Notes under the pieces: generated by a model
Seen by the model: the letters and a program-made list of their open reading frames with translations, nothing else
The model's database searches: none
What the model was told of the DNA's origin: nothing
NCBI RefSeq assembly: GCF_039621805.1
Contig: NZ_CP155073.1
Location: 2,418,001 to 2,482,000 of the forward strand
Reading direction: 5' to 3'
Source: Paraburkholderia sp. PREW-6R
GTDB lineage: Bacteria > Pseudomonadota > Gammaproteobacteria > Burkholderiales > Burkholderiaceae
Length of the DNA: 64,000 bases
Translations under genes and position numbers: made by a program
In this document: positions 56,143 to 64,000 of the stretch, piece by piece
Layout of the letters: every line of letters starts with the position of its first letter
How positions within the stretch are numbered: position 1 is the first letter of the stretch

Positions 56143-56610
56143 ATGTCCACCCTTGTTTCGACGCCCTCGCATTTCAGATCCAAAACGATTACCGCCGCTC
56201 TCGCGTTTTTCCTTGGGTACCTGGGCGCGCACCGTTTCTATCTGTATGGCAAACGCGACCTCTATGGCTGGGCGCACGTGATCGGTACGCTCGTCGGCAT
56301 TCCGGGTGCGATGCTGGTGGTAGCGAGCGAACGTTCTTCGATGCTGGGCTGGGTGCTGGCGTTCGCAGGCGCCGTGTCGTTGCTCGCCGCGTTCCTCGCG
56401 GCCATTGTGTATGGCTTGCGCCCGGACGAAAAATGGGACGCGCAGTTCAATGCTCACACAGAACGAAAAAGCCACTCCGGCTGGACGGTCATTTTCATCG
56501 TGATCTTTTCGCTGTTGATCGGCGCATTCCTTCTGATGACAGGGCTCGCCATTTCCTTTCAGACCTACTTCGAGAGTCAGGTCGAGGCGGCCAAAGCGCT
56601 TTCACAATAA
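56143..56610 (+). CDS. TM2 domain membrane protein
   Basis: A 155-residue protein. The TM2 domain is at about residues 13-90: KTITAALAFFLGYLGAHRFYLYGKRDLYGW carries the GxxGxHRFY signature between two helices. A third and fourth hydrophobic segment follow (LGWVLAFAGAVSLLAAFLAAIVYGL and WTVIFIVIFSLLIGAFLLMTG). Function unknown. I chose MSTLVST because it starts just before the conserved part. Confidence 0.84.
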   Translation: MSTLVSTPSHFRSKTITAALAFFLGYLGAHRFYLYGKRDLYGWAHVIGTLVGIPGAMLVVASERSSMLGWVLAFAGAVSLLAAFLAAIVYGLRPDEKWDAQFNAHTERKSHSGWTVIFIVIFSLLIGAFLLMTGLAISFQTYFESQVEAAKALSQ

Positions 56611-56625
56611 ACCGTAAGCGCTGCG

Positions 56626-57792
56626 TCAGAACAGTTCGAGTTGCGGACTCACGGGTGGGGGCGCCTTCACCGGGTCACGCGCAGGCTCGATCCGCCGGAA
56701 ATGCGACATGTCCAGAATGCCGCGGTCGCGTTGATTGAGGCCCAAGCGGCGGGCAGCGTTGTGAAAACGCTGCTTGAGCAGATCTGCCCACAACCCCTCC
56801 CCCTTCATGCGGCTGGAGAAACACGCGTCGTAATCTTTGCCGCCGCGCATGTCACGCACGCGGCTCATCACACGGTCAGCACGATCGGGGAAGTGGGCGG
56901 CCAGCCAATCCTTGAAGAGCGGTGCGACTTCCCACGGCAGACGCAGCACGATGTAGCTCGCATTGCACGCACCCGCCTCCGCGCACGCCTCGAGCACCCT
57001 TTCCAGGTCTGGCTCGGTAACGAATGGAATCATCGGCGCGACGCTGACGCCGACTGGAATGCCCGCCTCGCTCAACGTCCGGATTGTGCGCAATCGGCGC
57101 GACGGTGTTGCCGCACGCGGTTCGAGCGTGCGCGCAATGTCCGAATCCAGCGTGGTGATCGTGATTGCGGCCATGAATTGGCCGCGCGCCGCCATGGGCG
57201 CAAGCAGATCAAGATCGCGCTCGATCAGCGATGATTTGGTGATCGCCGCGAACGGATGATTCCGCTCGCCAAGTATTTCGACGACCCGCCGCGTGAGCCG
57301 TAACTCGCGCTCGACCGGTTGCCACGCGTCCGTATTCACGCCTAGCGCGATCGGCTCGGGCATATAAGACTTCTTCGACAACTCCCGTTCGAGCAATTCC
57401 GGCGCGTTAACCTTCGCATAGATGCGGCTCTCGAAGTCGAGGCCCGGGGACAAGCCGAGATAGCTGTGCGTTGGCCGCGCGAAGCAATAGATGCAGCCGT
57501 GCTCACAACCGCGATACGGATTCAGCGACACGCTAAACGGGATGTCCGGCGATGCATTGCGCGTGAGGATGGTCTTCGCCTGCTCTTCGAAGAGCTGCGT
57601 GCGTAGAACCTTGGTGTCGTCGCCGTCTTCATCCTGATGAGTGACCCACCCGTCGTCCACGGCTTCGCGCTGGTCCACTTCGTAGCGGCCTTGAAGATTC
57701 GTGACAGCGCCTCGCCCCTTGCGGGGTGCGGGCGGCGCGACAGGAAACTCGGGCACGGATGCGTCAGCAGGGTCGAAATCGGAGTCGGTCAC
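56626..57792 (-). CDS. PA0069 family radical SAM protein
   Basis: A 388-residue radical SAM protein related to spore photoproduct lyase and to the P. aeruginosa PA0069 family. The cluster motif is NPYRGCEHGCIYCFARPTHS (CxxxCxxC, residues about 91-110). Other landmarks are FESRIYAKVNAPELLERELSKKSY and IPFVTEPDLERVLEACAEAG. The start is GTG. A perfect LexA-type box lies 35 bases upstream, and I recall PA0069 being listed in the P. aeruginosa LexA regulon, so a DNA-damage-related role is likely. The substrate is unknown. A C-terminal Pro-rich tail ends SPQLELF, a beta-clamp-binding-like sequence (QLxLF). Confidence 0.9.
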   Translation of the reverse strand: MTDSDFDPADASVPEFPVAPPAPRKGRGAVTNLQGRYEVDQREAVDDGWVTHQDEDGDDTKVLRTQLFEEQAKTILTRNASPDIPFSVSLNPYRGCEHGCIYCFARPTHSYLGLSPGLDFESRIYAKVNAPELLERELSKKSYMPEPIALGVNTDAWQPVERELRLTRRVVEILGERNHPFAAITKSSLIERDLDLLAPMAARGQFMAAITITTLDSDIARTLEPRAATPSRRLRTIRTLSEAGIPVGVSVAPMIPFVTEPDLERVLEACAEAGACNASYIVLRLPWEVAPLFKDWLAAHFPDRADRVMSRVRDMRGGKDYDACFSSRMKGEGLWADLLKQRFHNAARRLGLNQRDRGILDMSHFRRIEPARDPVKAPPPVSPQLELF

Positions 57793-57827
57793 GATGATGG
57801 CACGCCAAGGAAAAACGACGAAAACAC

Positions 57828-57843
57828 CTGTATAAATATACAG
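57828..57843 (-). promoter_or_regulatory. LexA box (SOS operator) upstream of the PA0069-like gene
   Basis: CTGTATAAATATACAG matches CTGT-N8-ACAG at every defined position, with 7-bp perfect arms (CTGTATA / TATACAG) around AA. It is 35 bases upstream of the GTG start and overlaps the expected promoter. Confidence 0.85.
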
Positions 57844-57898
57844 TGTTTACGTCGTTTGTCGAGGCCTCCTTTAGCGTGCTGCCGACCACTGCCGACCA

Positions 57899-57912
57899 CT
57901 GCCGATCGGCAG
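57899..57912. repeat. 14-bp perfect palindrome between the Lrp and radical SAM genes
   Basis: CTGCCGATCGGCAG is a perfect palindrome. It is preceded by an 11-bp direct repeat (GCCGACCACT twice, 57881-57900). It is 22 bases past the lrp-like stop and could be an mRNA 3' hairpin or a protein site. Confidence 0.6.
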
Positions 57913-57934
57913 TCCGAAGCCGGAGGGACACCGC

Positions 57935-58423
57935 TCAGTCGCCCACCGCGATCGTCAGCGTCTCCTTGATTTCTTCCATCACCACATAGCTCTTGGACTG
58001 CACCGCGCCTGGTAACTGCAAAAGAATGTCGCCAAGCAGCTTCCGGTAATCCGCCATTTCACCAATGCGCGCCTTGATCAGATAGTCGAAGTCGCCGGAC
58101 ACGAGATGGCATTCCAGTACCTCGGGAATCTTCTGCACCTCGCGGCGAAACTGGTCGAACATGTTGCCACTTTTGTGGTCCAGCGTGATTTCGACGAACA
58201 CGAGCAGCGCCGCACCCAGTTCCGCCGGATTCACCCGCGCGTGATAACCGGTGATTACGCCGTCGCGTTCCATACGCTTGACCCGTTCGATGCACGGCGT
58301 AACCGACAGCCCGACCTGCTCGGCCAGTTCCTTCATGGCCATTCGGCCGTCCACCTGCAACAGGCGCAGGATCTTGTGATCGAGCTTATCGAGGGCACGA
58401 ACCGGCTGGCGCTGTGTACGCAT
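57935..58423 (-). CDS. Lrp/AsnC family regulator
   Basis: A 162-residue feast/famine regulator. The N-terminal HTH is LDKLDHKILRLLQVDGRMAMKELAEQVGLSVTPCIERVKRMERDGVI, residues 11-57. The C-terminal RAM ligand domain has VPEVLECHLVSGDFDYLIKARI-like sequence. It is divergent from dadA, a pair known in Pseudomonas and other bacteria where DadR activates alanine catabolism in response to L-alanine. It is therefore probably DadR-like, though Lrp paralogues are hard to tell apart by eye. Confidence 0.9.
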   Translation of the reverse strand: MRTQRQPVRALDKLDHKILRLLQVDGRMAMKELAEQVGLSVTPCIERVKRMERDGVITGYHARVNPAELGAALLVFVEITLDHKSGNMFDQFRREVQKIPEVLECHLVSGDFDYLIKARIGEMADYRKLLGDILLQLPGAVQSKSYVVMEEIKETLTIAVGD

Positions 58424-58524
58424 GGTGTTTCTGCTGAAAATCCTGAAAATACAATAACAAAACCTGCCTGACTGTTAATAGTATAGCGGTTAACACTGGG
58501 CGAACTGCGATACACCTCGTTAAT

Positions 58525-58551
58525 CGAACGATGCGAACGATGCGAACAACG
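58525..58551. repeat. 9-bp direct repeats in the lrp-dadA gap
   Basis: CGAACGATG occurs twice in tandem (58525-58542), followed by the variant CGAACAACG. They lie 66-92 bases before the dadA start and could be Lrp-type contact sites. Confidence 0.5.
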
Positions 58552-58616
58552 CAAACACTTCGAACGAACGACGAACCCACCGCCCGCCAACTTTCCTGAA
58601 TCTGTTTGGAGCAGCT

Positions 58617-59903
58617 ATGCGAGTCGTCGTTTTGGGCAGTGGCGTCGTCGGGGTGACGAGTGCTTATTATCTGGCGCGCGCGGGTCATGACGTGACCGTG
58701 ATCGACCGCGAGGCCGGCCCGGCGCTCGAAACCAGCTTTGCTAACGCCGGCCAGATCTCGCCGGGCTATGCGTCGCCGTGGGCCGCGCCTGGCGTGCCGC
58801 TGAAGGCAGTCAAGTGGATGTTCCAGAAGCACGCGCCGCTTGCGATCCGGCTAGACGGCACGCAGTTCCAGCTTCAATGGATGTGGCAGATGCTGCAGAA
58901 CTGCACGTCTTCGCGCTATGCCATCAACAAGGGACGCATGGTGCGTCTCGCCGAATATAGCCGCGACTGCCTGCAGGCACTGCGTGCCGAAACGGGCATT
59001 CGGTATGAAGGGCGCACTGGCGGCACACTGCAGGTGTTCCGCACGCAGCAGCAGTTCGATGGGGCGGCCAAAGACATCGCCGTGCTGCGGGAAGCCAACG
59101 TGCCGTTCGAATTGCTTTCGCCAGCGGAACTGGCAAAAGCCGAACCCGCGCTCGCTGCCGTGTCGCACAAGCTGACGGGCGGTCTGCGTCTGCCGGGCGA
59201 CGAGACCGGTGACTGCCAGATGTTCACCACGCGCCTCGCCGCCATGGCCGAGGAACTGGGCGTCCAGTTCCGCTACAACACGCCGATTGACTCGCTCGCG
59301 CTTGCGGGCGACCGTATTGCCGGCGTGCAATGCGGCAGCGAACTGGTGCGCGCCGATTCATTCGTCGTTGCGTTGGGCTCGTATTCGACTCAATTTCTCT
59401 CCGGTCTCGTCAAGATTCCGGTTTACCCGCTCAAGGGCTATTCCATCACTGCGCCAATTGTTAACGAGGCTGCTGCGCCTGTCTCCACGGTGCTCGACGA
59501 AACCTACAAGATTGCGATTACGCGCTTTGACGACCGCATCCGCGTGGGCGGGATGGCCGAAATTGTCGGCTTCGACAAGTCATTGCGCGAGGCTCGTCGC
59601 GAAACCCTGGAGCTGTGCGTGAACGATCTGTTCCCGGGTGGCGGCGACACGTCGAAAGCCAGTTTCTGGACTGGCCTGCGCCCCATGACGCCGGACGGTA
59701 CGCCGATCGTCGGCCGCACGCCGGTGTCGAACCTGTTCCTGAATACGGGGCACGGCACGCTCGGCTGGACGATGTCATGCGGCTCGGGCCAGTTGCTCGC
59801 GGACGTCATGTCGGGCAAGCAACCCGCTATCAAGGCGGACGATCTGTCGGTGCATCGGTATCTCGGTGAAACACGCGGTGCGCATCGGCCGGCTTATGCG
59901 TGA
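58617..59903 (+). CDS. dadA: D-amino acid dehydrogenase small subunit
   Basis: A 428-residue FAD-dependent D-amino acid:quinone oxidoreductase that turns D-alanine and others into 2-oxoacids. The FAD motif is [29 protein letters not shown] (residues 3-31). [19 protein letters not shown] and the C-terminal [19 protein letters not shown] and [22 protein letters not shown] are DadA signatures. GGAG precedes the ATG. It is divergent from the Lrp-like regulator and converges with the acyl-CoA dehydrogenase. Confidence 0.95.
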   Translation: MRVVVLGSGVVGVTSAYYLARAGHDVTVIDREAGPALETSFANAGQISPGYASPWAAPGVPLKAVKWMFQKHAPLAIRLDGTQFQLQWMWQMLQNCTSSRYAINKGRMVRLAEYSRDCLQALRAETGIRYEGRTGGTLQVFRTQQQFDGAAKDIAVLREANVPFELLSPAELAKAEPALAAVSHKLTGGLRLPGDETGDCQMFTTRLAAMAEELGVQFRYNTPIDSLALAGDRIAGVQCGSELVRADSFVVALGSYSTQFLSGLVKIPVYPLKGYSITAPIVNEAAAPVSTVLDETYKIAITRFDDRIRVGGMAEIVGFDKSLREARRETLELCVNDLFPGGGDTSKASFWTGLRPMTPDGTPIVGRTPVSNLFLNTGHGTLGWTMSCGSGQLLADVMSGKQPAIKADDLSVHRYLGETRGAHRPAYA

Positions 59904-59957
59904 GGTTGCTTCAGGCGACTGCACGAACGACGCGTTCTGACGCAGCCGCCCACCTAC

Positions 59958-59994
59958 AAAAACAAACGGCGCCCTCGTGGCGCCGTTTGTCTTG
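59958..59994. terminator. Terminator between dadA and the acyl-CoA dehydrogenase
   Basis: AAACGGCGCC / GGCGCCGTTT is a 10-bp stem with a CTCGT-containing loop, preceded by A-runs. It serves both convergent genes. Confidence 0.9.
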
Positions 59995-60016
59995 CTGCAT
60001 CAGAACACATGTCACG

Positions 60017-61807
60017 TCAAAACTGATCTTCCGACAGCGCCAGCACGCTCTCTCCACCCTTCGCGCTGACGATGGCCGCCTCCAGCGCCGACGCCAGCGG
60101 CAACACGTGCTCGGCGTAGAACTGCGCGGTGGCGATTTTCGCGCCGTAGAAAGACGGATCTTCGTCACGCTTCCGGGCCGCCACGAGTAACGCACGCGCC
60201 ATCTGCCAGCCACCCAGCACAATCCCCGAAAGCTTCAGATACGGCACACTGCCGGCGAACACCGCGTTCGGATCGCTCCTCGTATTCGTGACGACAAAAT
60301 CGACCGCAGCACTAAGCGAGTCATGCGCTTGTGCAAGGTACTTTCTCATGGAGGCGAATGCTGCGCCCTGCTGCGCACCGAGCGCTTCGACGGTCTCAGC
60401 AATACCCGCCAGCAGCGTTTTCGCGACCTTGCCGCCATCGCGCACGGTTTTGCGGCCGATCAGGTCATTGGCCTGAATCGCAGTCGTGCCTTCATAGATG
60501 GGCAGAATGCGCGCATCGCGGTAAACCTGCGCGGCGCCGGTTTCCTCGATGAAGCCCATGCCGCCATGCACCTGCACACCGAGGCTCGTCACCTCGATCG
60601 ACAACTCCGTGCTCCAGCCCTTCACGATCGGTACGAGATATTCGTAGATAGCCTGATGCTCGGCGCGCTTCGCTTCGTCCGGATGACGGTGCGCAATATC
60701 GCAATGGCTCGCGGCGACATACGCCAGCGCACGCGACGCTTCCGTCAACCCGCGCATGGTGGCAAGCATACGGCGCACGTCCGGATGCTGGATGATCGCC
60801 ACAGGCTGCTTCGCCGAGCCATCCACCGGACGGCTTTGCACGCGATCCTTCGCATAGGCGACTGCCTGCTGATACGCGCGATCCGATACCGCCACGCCCT
60901 GCATGCCAACCGCGAAGCGCGCCGCGTTCATCATGATGAACATGTATTCGAGGCCGCGATTTTCCTCGCCGATCAAATGACCGATTGCGCCGCCGTGATC
61001 ACCGAACTGCAGCACTGCGGTGGGGCTCGCCTTGATGCCCAGCTTGTGTTCGATCGACACGCAATGCACGTCGTTGCGCTCGCCCAGTGAACCGTCTTCG
61101 TTAATGAGGAATTTCGGCACGATGAAAAGCGAAATGCCCTTCACGCCTTCCGGTGCGCTCGGCGTGCGCGCCAGCACGAGATGCGCGATGTTCGCCGCCA
61201 TATCGTGCTCGCCCCACGTGATGAAAATCTTGGTGCCGAACAGCTTGAACGAGCCGTCGCCCTGCGGCTCGGCGCGCGTGCGGACCAACGCCAGATCGGA
61301 GCCGGCTTGCGGCTCGGTGAGGTTCATCGTGCCGGTCCACTCGCCGGAAATCAGCCTGGGCACATAAGTCTGTTTCTGCTCGTCGCTGCCCGCGGTTAGC
61401 AGCGCTTCGATCGCGCCGTCCGTCAACAGCGGACACAGCGCGAACGAGAGATTCGACGCGTTGAGCATCTCCACGCAGGGTGTGCCGATCAGCTTGGGTA
61501 GACCCTGACCTTCGTAATCGACGGGATGCTGCACACCCTGCCAGCCGCCTTCGGCAAACTGGCGAAACGCATCCTTGAAACCAGGCGTTGCGGTAACCAC
61601 GCCGTCTTTCCAGCTGCTCGGATTCCTGTCGCCTTCGACATTCAGCGGCGCCAGCACTTCTCCACACAGTTTCGCCGATTCTTCGAGCACGGCCTGAGCC
61701 GTGTCCAGATTCGCGTCTTCGAAGCCTGGCAGCGTGGCGATTTCTTCGAGGCCGGCCAGTTCCTTCATTACGAACAGCATGTCCTTGATGGGCGCCGTGT
61801 AGGTCAT
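60017..61807 (-). CDS. Acyl-CoA dehydrogenase (FadE type, C-terminal extended)
   Basis: A 596-residue FAD enzyme. It makes the trans-2 double bond in acyl-CoA and passes electrons to ETF. The N-terminal helical part is followed by the signature GTMNLTEPQAGSDLALVRTRA (about 163-183), the catalytic-site region YEGTTAIQANDLIGRKT and a C-terminal extension ending GGESVLALSEDQF. The roughly 600-residue length marks the FadE1/FadE2 branch of Pseudomonas-like beta-oxidation dehydrogenases rather than the 380-residue mitochondrial type. An AGGAGGAGAAC ribosome binding site precedes ATG. It follows etfBA on the same strand, separated by a terminator. Confidence 0.93.
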   Translation of the reverse strand: MTYTAPIKDMLFVMKELAGLEEIATLPGFEDANLDTAQAVLEESAKLCGEVLAPLNVEGDRNPSSWKDGVVTATPGFKDAFRQFAEGGWQGVQHPVDYEGQGLPKLIGTPCVEMLNASNLSFALCPLLTDGAIEALLTAGSDEQKQTYVPRLISGEWTGTMNLTEPQAGSDLALVRTRAEPQGDGSFKLFGTKIFITWGEHDMAANIAHLVLARTPSAPEGVKGISLFIVPKFLINEDGSLGERNDVHCVSIEHKLGIKASPTAVLQFGDHGGAIGHLIGEENRGLEYMFIMMNAARFAVGMQGVAVSDRAYQQAVAYAKDRVQSRPVDGSAKQPVAIIQHPDVRRMLATMRGLTEASRALAYVAASHCDIAHRHPDEAKRAEHQAIYEYLVPIVKGWSTELSIEVTSLGVQVHGGMGFIEETGAAQVYRDARILPIYEGTTAIQANDLIGRKTVRDGGKVAKTLLAGIAETVEALGAQQGAAFASMRKYLAQAHDSLSAAVDFVVTNTRSDPNAVFAGSVPYLKLSGIVLGGWQMARALLVAARKRDEDPSFYGAKIATAQFYAEHVLPLASALEAAIVSAKGGESVLALSEDQF

Positions 61808-61832
61808 TTCAGTTCTCCTCCTGTCTCGATGT

Positions 61833-61872
61833 AAAAAGGGCGCGGGACCGGCTCGGTCCTGCGCCCTTCATG
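61833..61872 (-). terminator. Intrinsic terminator after etfA
   Basis: On the minus strand GGGCGCAGGACC pairs with GGTCCCGCGCCC (one G-T pair) followed by T5. It separates etfBA from the acyl-CoA dehydrogenase gene. Confidence 0.88.
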
Positions 61873-61925
61873 TGCTGCCAGGCGCCATCATCCAGGATCA
61901 CCCAGGCGCGACCATTGCCCGATTG

Positions 61926-62861
61926 TTAGCCCAGTTCTTTGACGAGTTCCGGCACGACCGTGAACAGATCGCCGACCAGACCGTAATCAGCAACGCTGAA
62001 AATCGGCGCTTCTTCGTCCTTGTTAATCGCGACGATCACCTTGCTGTCCTTCATCCCGGCCAGATGCTGGATCGCGCCCGAGATGCCGACCGCAACGTAC
62101 AGCTGCGGCGCGACGATCTTGCCAGTCTGGCCAACCTGATAGTCGTTCGGCACGAAGCCCGCATCCACTGCCGCGCGCGACGCGCCAAGCGCTGCGTTCA
62201 GCTTGTCGGCCAGCGGCTCCAGCACCTGCGTGTAGTTCTCGCCGTTGCCCAGACCACGGCCGCCCGACACGATGATCTTCGCCGACGTCAGTTCCGGACG
62301 GTCCAGCTTCGTCACTTCACGGCTCACGAACGACGAGATACCGCTGTCCGCTGCCGCTTCGATCTTCTCGACCGTTGCGCTGCCGCCTTCGGCCGCGACT
62401 GCGTCGAAACCGGTCGTGCGGACCGTGATGACCTTGATCGGATCAGCCGATTGCACCGTGGCAATTGCATTGCCCGCGTAGATCGGACGCTCGAACGTGT
62501 CGGCCGAATCCACCGCGGTGATGTCGCTGATCTGCGCGACGTCCAGCTTCGCCGCGATACGCGGCGTAACGTTCTTGCCGTAAGCGGTGGCTGGCGCGAG
62601 GATGTGTGAATAGTCCTTCGCAATGTTCAGCACCGTTGCCTCGACGTTTTCCGCGAGACCCGCTTCGAGTTGCGGCGCGTCGGCGAGCAGCACCTTGCTG
62701 ACGCCGGCGATTTTCGCTGCCGCCTCCGCTGCGGCCTGGGCCTGGTGACCCGCCACCAGCACGTGTACGTCGCCGCCAATCTTTTTGGCCGCTGCGATCG
62801 TGTTCAGCGTCGCGGCCTTGATCGACGCGTTGTCGTGTTCTGCTATTACCAGATTCGTCAT
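61926..62861 (-). CDS. etfA: Electron transfer flavoprotein alpha subunit
   Basis: A 311-residue FAD-binding subunit of ETF. The N-terminal domain starts [30 protein letters not shown]. The FAD domain has [40 protein letters not shown] and [34 protein letters not shown], given as landmarks. With EtfB it carries electrons from acyl-CoA dehydrogenases to ETF:ubiquinone oxidoreductase. It begins 75 bases after etfB. Confidence 0.97.
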   Translation of the reverse strand: MTNLVIAEHDNASIKAATLNTIAAAKKIGGDVHVLVAGHQAQAAAEAAAKIAGVSKVLLADAPQLEAGLAENVEATVLNIAKDYSHILAPATAYGKNVTPRIAAKLDVAQISDITAVDSADTFERPIYAGNAIATVQSADPIKVITVRTTGFDAVAAEGGSATVEKIEAAADSGISSFVSREVTKLDRPELTSAKIIVSGGRGLGNGENYTQVLEPLADKLNAALGASRAAVDAGFVPNDYQVGQTGKIVAPQLYVAVGISGAIQHLAGMKDSKVIVAINKDEEAPIFSVADYGLVGDLFTVVPELVKELG

Positions 62862-62936
62862 TTCGTCTGTCTCCGTGTCGACCGGACCGGCGCTTCGCGC
62901 TCACTCCAGTCACATGCAACATGGTTGCCGTTTGGC

Positions 62937-63686
62937 TCAAAGCACCTTGGCTTCGGTCTTCAGCTTCTCGACCAGCGTCTTCACGTCCGGCACCTTCACA
63001 CCGGCGGAGCGCTTCGGCGGCTCGACAACCTTCAGCGTCTTCAGGCGCGGCTTCACGTCGACGCCGAGGTCCTCAGGCTTGACCGTTTCCAGCGGCTTTT
63101 TCTTCGCCTTCATGATGTTGGGCAACGTGACGTAGCGCGGCTCGTTCAGACGCAGGTCAGTCGTGACCACGGCAGGCAACGTGAGCGACAGCGTTTCCGC
63201 GCCGCCGTCCACTTCGCGCGACACCGTGGCCTTGCCGTCTGCCACCGTGACCTTCGATGCGAACGTGGCTTGCGGCAGCCCGGCCAGTGCGGCCAACATC
63301 TGACCGGTCTGGTTCGAGTCGTCGTCGATCGCCTGCTTGCCGAGGATGATCAGCTGCGGCTGTTCCTTGTCGACCAGCGCCTTCAGCAGCTTGGCGACAG
63401 CGAGCGGCTGCAGTTCTTCGGCCGACTCGATCAGGATGGCGCGGTCCGCGCCGATCGCCAGCGCCGTGCGCAACGTTTCCTGCGATTGTGCGACACCCGC
63501 CGACACGGCGATCACTTCGGTCGCCACGCCGGCCTCTTTCAGGCGCACGGCTTCTTCCACCGCGATTTCGTCGAACGGATTCATGGACATCTTCACGTTC
63601 GCGATGTCGACGCCCGTACCGTCCGACTTGACCCGGACTTTCACGTTGTAATCGACCACTCTTTTCACTGGCACCAGGATTTTCAT
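62937..63686 (-). CDS. etfB: Electron transfer flavoprotein beta subunit
   Basis: A 249-residue AMP-binding subunit of [46 protein letters not shown] and [23 protein letters not shown] are diagnostic. I use the second Met (63686) over one two codons upstream. It is the first gene of the etfBA transcript. A palindrome at its promoter (63811-63822) suggests repression by a TetR-family fatty-acid or branched-chain regulator. Confidence 0.97.
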   Translation of the reverse strand: MKILVPVKRVVDYNVKVRVKSDGTGVDIANVKMSMNPFDEIAVEEAVRLKEAGVATEVIAVSAGVAQSQETLRTALAIGADRAILIESAEELQPLAVAKLLKALVDKEQPQLIILGKQAIDDDSNQTGQMLAALAGLPQATFASKVTVADGKATVSREVDGGAETLSLTLPAVVTTDLRLNEPRYVTLPNIMKAKKKPLETVKPEDLGVDVKPRLKTLKVVEPPKRSAGVKVPDVKTLVEKLKTEAKVL

Positions 63687-63810
63687 GCACACGCTCCAAA
63701 GTTACGAATACGTCAACCCAACGGACATTATAACGACTGCCCTCATGACAGCCCTGTCGCGGGTGCTCTAGCTGGAGGATATCCCTCTTCAACGGCGGGA
63801 CGGCATTAAC

Positions 63811-63822
63811 GAACGATCGTTC
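63811..63822 (-). promoter_or_regulatory. Perfect palindrome at the etfB promoter
   Basis: GAACGATCGTTC is a perfect 12-bp palindrome. On the minus strand it starts one base after a TAAAAT -10 element (63824-63829), with TTGTCG as a -35 candidate 18 bp before that. A repressor bound here would cover the transcription start. The shape is that of a TetR-family operator. Confidence 0.6.
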
Positions 63823-63835
63823 TATTTTAACGTCG

Positions 63836-63861
63836 AAAAAACCCGGGCGACAACCCCGGGT
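63836..63861 (-). terminator. Intrinsic terminator of the gene at the right edge
   Basis: On the minus strand CCCGGGG-TTGTC-GCCCGGG is followed by T6. It ends the transcript of the gene cut by the right edge and overlaps the etfB -35 region. Confidence 0.88.
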
Positions 63862-63933
63862 CAAGATCTACGACTCTAATTCGGATTGTCGTCCTGGCTG
63901 CGCGTCTGTTTTTACCGCACCACCGTCGCCGCA

Positions 63934-63969
63934 GTGGCCGCGGTGGCCGCGGTGGCCGCGGCGGCCGCC
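63934..63969. repeat. 9-bp GC-rich tandem repeat
   Basis: Three units of GTGGCCGCG (63934-63960) and a degenerate fourth (63961-63969). It stops exactly at the stop codon of the minus-strand gene at the edge. Confidence 0.88.
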
Positions 63970-64000
63970 TCACCAGGCGGTAATGACCGAACCGCCAAAC
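63970..64000 (-). CDS. 3' end of a gene cut by the right edge (MetQ-like end?)
   Basis: A minus-strand frame enters from the right edge and reads FGGSVITAW then stops at TGA (63970-63972). It is followed by the repeat and a good terminator, so a real gene does end here. The Gly-Gly-aliphatic-Trp ending is like that of MetQ-type methionine-binding lipoproteins, and I recall metQ near etfBA in Burkholderia, but nine residues are too few to be sure. Confidence 0.35.
   Translation of the reverse strand, partial: FGGSVITAW

Overview
The window is a GC-rich chromosomal segment of a betaproteobacterium in the Burkholderiaceae, most like Paraburkholderia or Burkholderia. This rests on gene order and family lengths read by eye, not on a database search. 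Indicators are the rluC/rne divergence, the moaA-mobA-moeA run, the rpsP-rimM-trmD-rplS operon, and etfBA beside an acyl-CoA dehydrogenase. Almost everything is ordinary core-genome coding sequence. I see no insertion sequence, prophage, integron, CRISPR array or plasmid/phage module.

Layout. 0.15-3.3 kb (minus): RluC, HAD phosphatase, Rieske protein and SppA-like protease in a tight operon. 4.0-7.5 kb (plus): RNase E with a very long leader. 7.7-11.7 kb (plus): molybdenum cofactor genes moaA, mobA, moeA, a small membrane protein and a GNAT acetyltransferase. 11.8-17.8 kb (minus): RmuC, 2-hydroxyacid dehydrogenase, NhaD-type antiporter, LutC-like protein and PncB. 18.0-22.9 kb (plus): ferredoxin, two identical tRNA-Asn genes, CreA-like protein, AraC regulator, AzlCD exporter and an unknown gene. 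23-26.2 kb (minus): UvrD-like helicase and two Ala/Lys-rich exported proteins. 26.5-32.4 kb (plus): S4 protein, MATE pump, bile-acid-symporter-family protein, phospholipase D-family lipoprotein and fumarase C. 32.5-35.9 kb (minus): thioesterase, GlxA-type regulator, MFS transporter and a 46-residue lipoprotein. 36.2-39.6 kb (plus): ArsR-like regulator and a large FecR-like protein. 39.7-45.2 kb: thyA, a VpsR-like enhancer-binding regulator, folA and pmbA. 45.5-51.2 kb: yjgA, mogA, orn, an M48 protease, rsgA, a zinc-ribbon protein and a CobD-like membrane protein. 51.3-54.7 kb (minus): NUDIX hydrolase and the rplS-trmD-rimM-rpsP ribosomal operon. 54.8-64 kb: PQQ-type sugar dehydrogenase, TM2 protein, PA0069-type radical SAM protein, Lrp regulator, dadA, acyl-CoA dehydrogenase, etfA, etfB and a gene cut by the right edge.

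The most interesting signals are regulatory. A perfect LexA-type box lies just upstream of the PA0069-like radical SAM gene, and a one-mismatch box lies upstream of the UvrD-like helicase, so two separate loci look tied to the SOS response. A 12-bp perfect palindrome sits at the etfB promoter, where a TetR-family repressor of acyl-CoA metabolism would bind. The gene-poor 850 bp between the VpsR-like regulator and folA holds nested inverted repeats followed by an intrinsic terminator with no gene before it, which is a good small-RNA candidate. Other oddities are a cluster of three tandem-repeat types around the azlC start, a low-complexity insert inside the GlxA-type regulator, and tandem repeats in the RNase E tail. 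I did not find a clear-cut novel multi-gene system.
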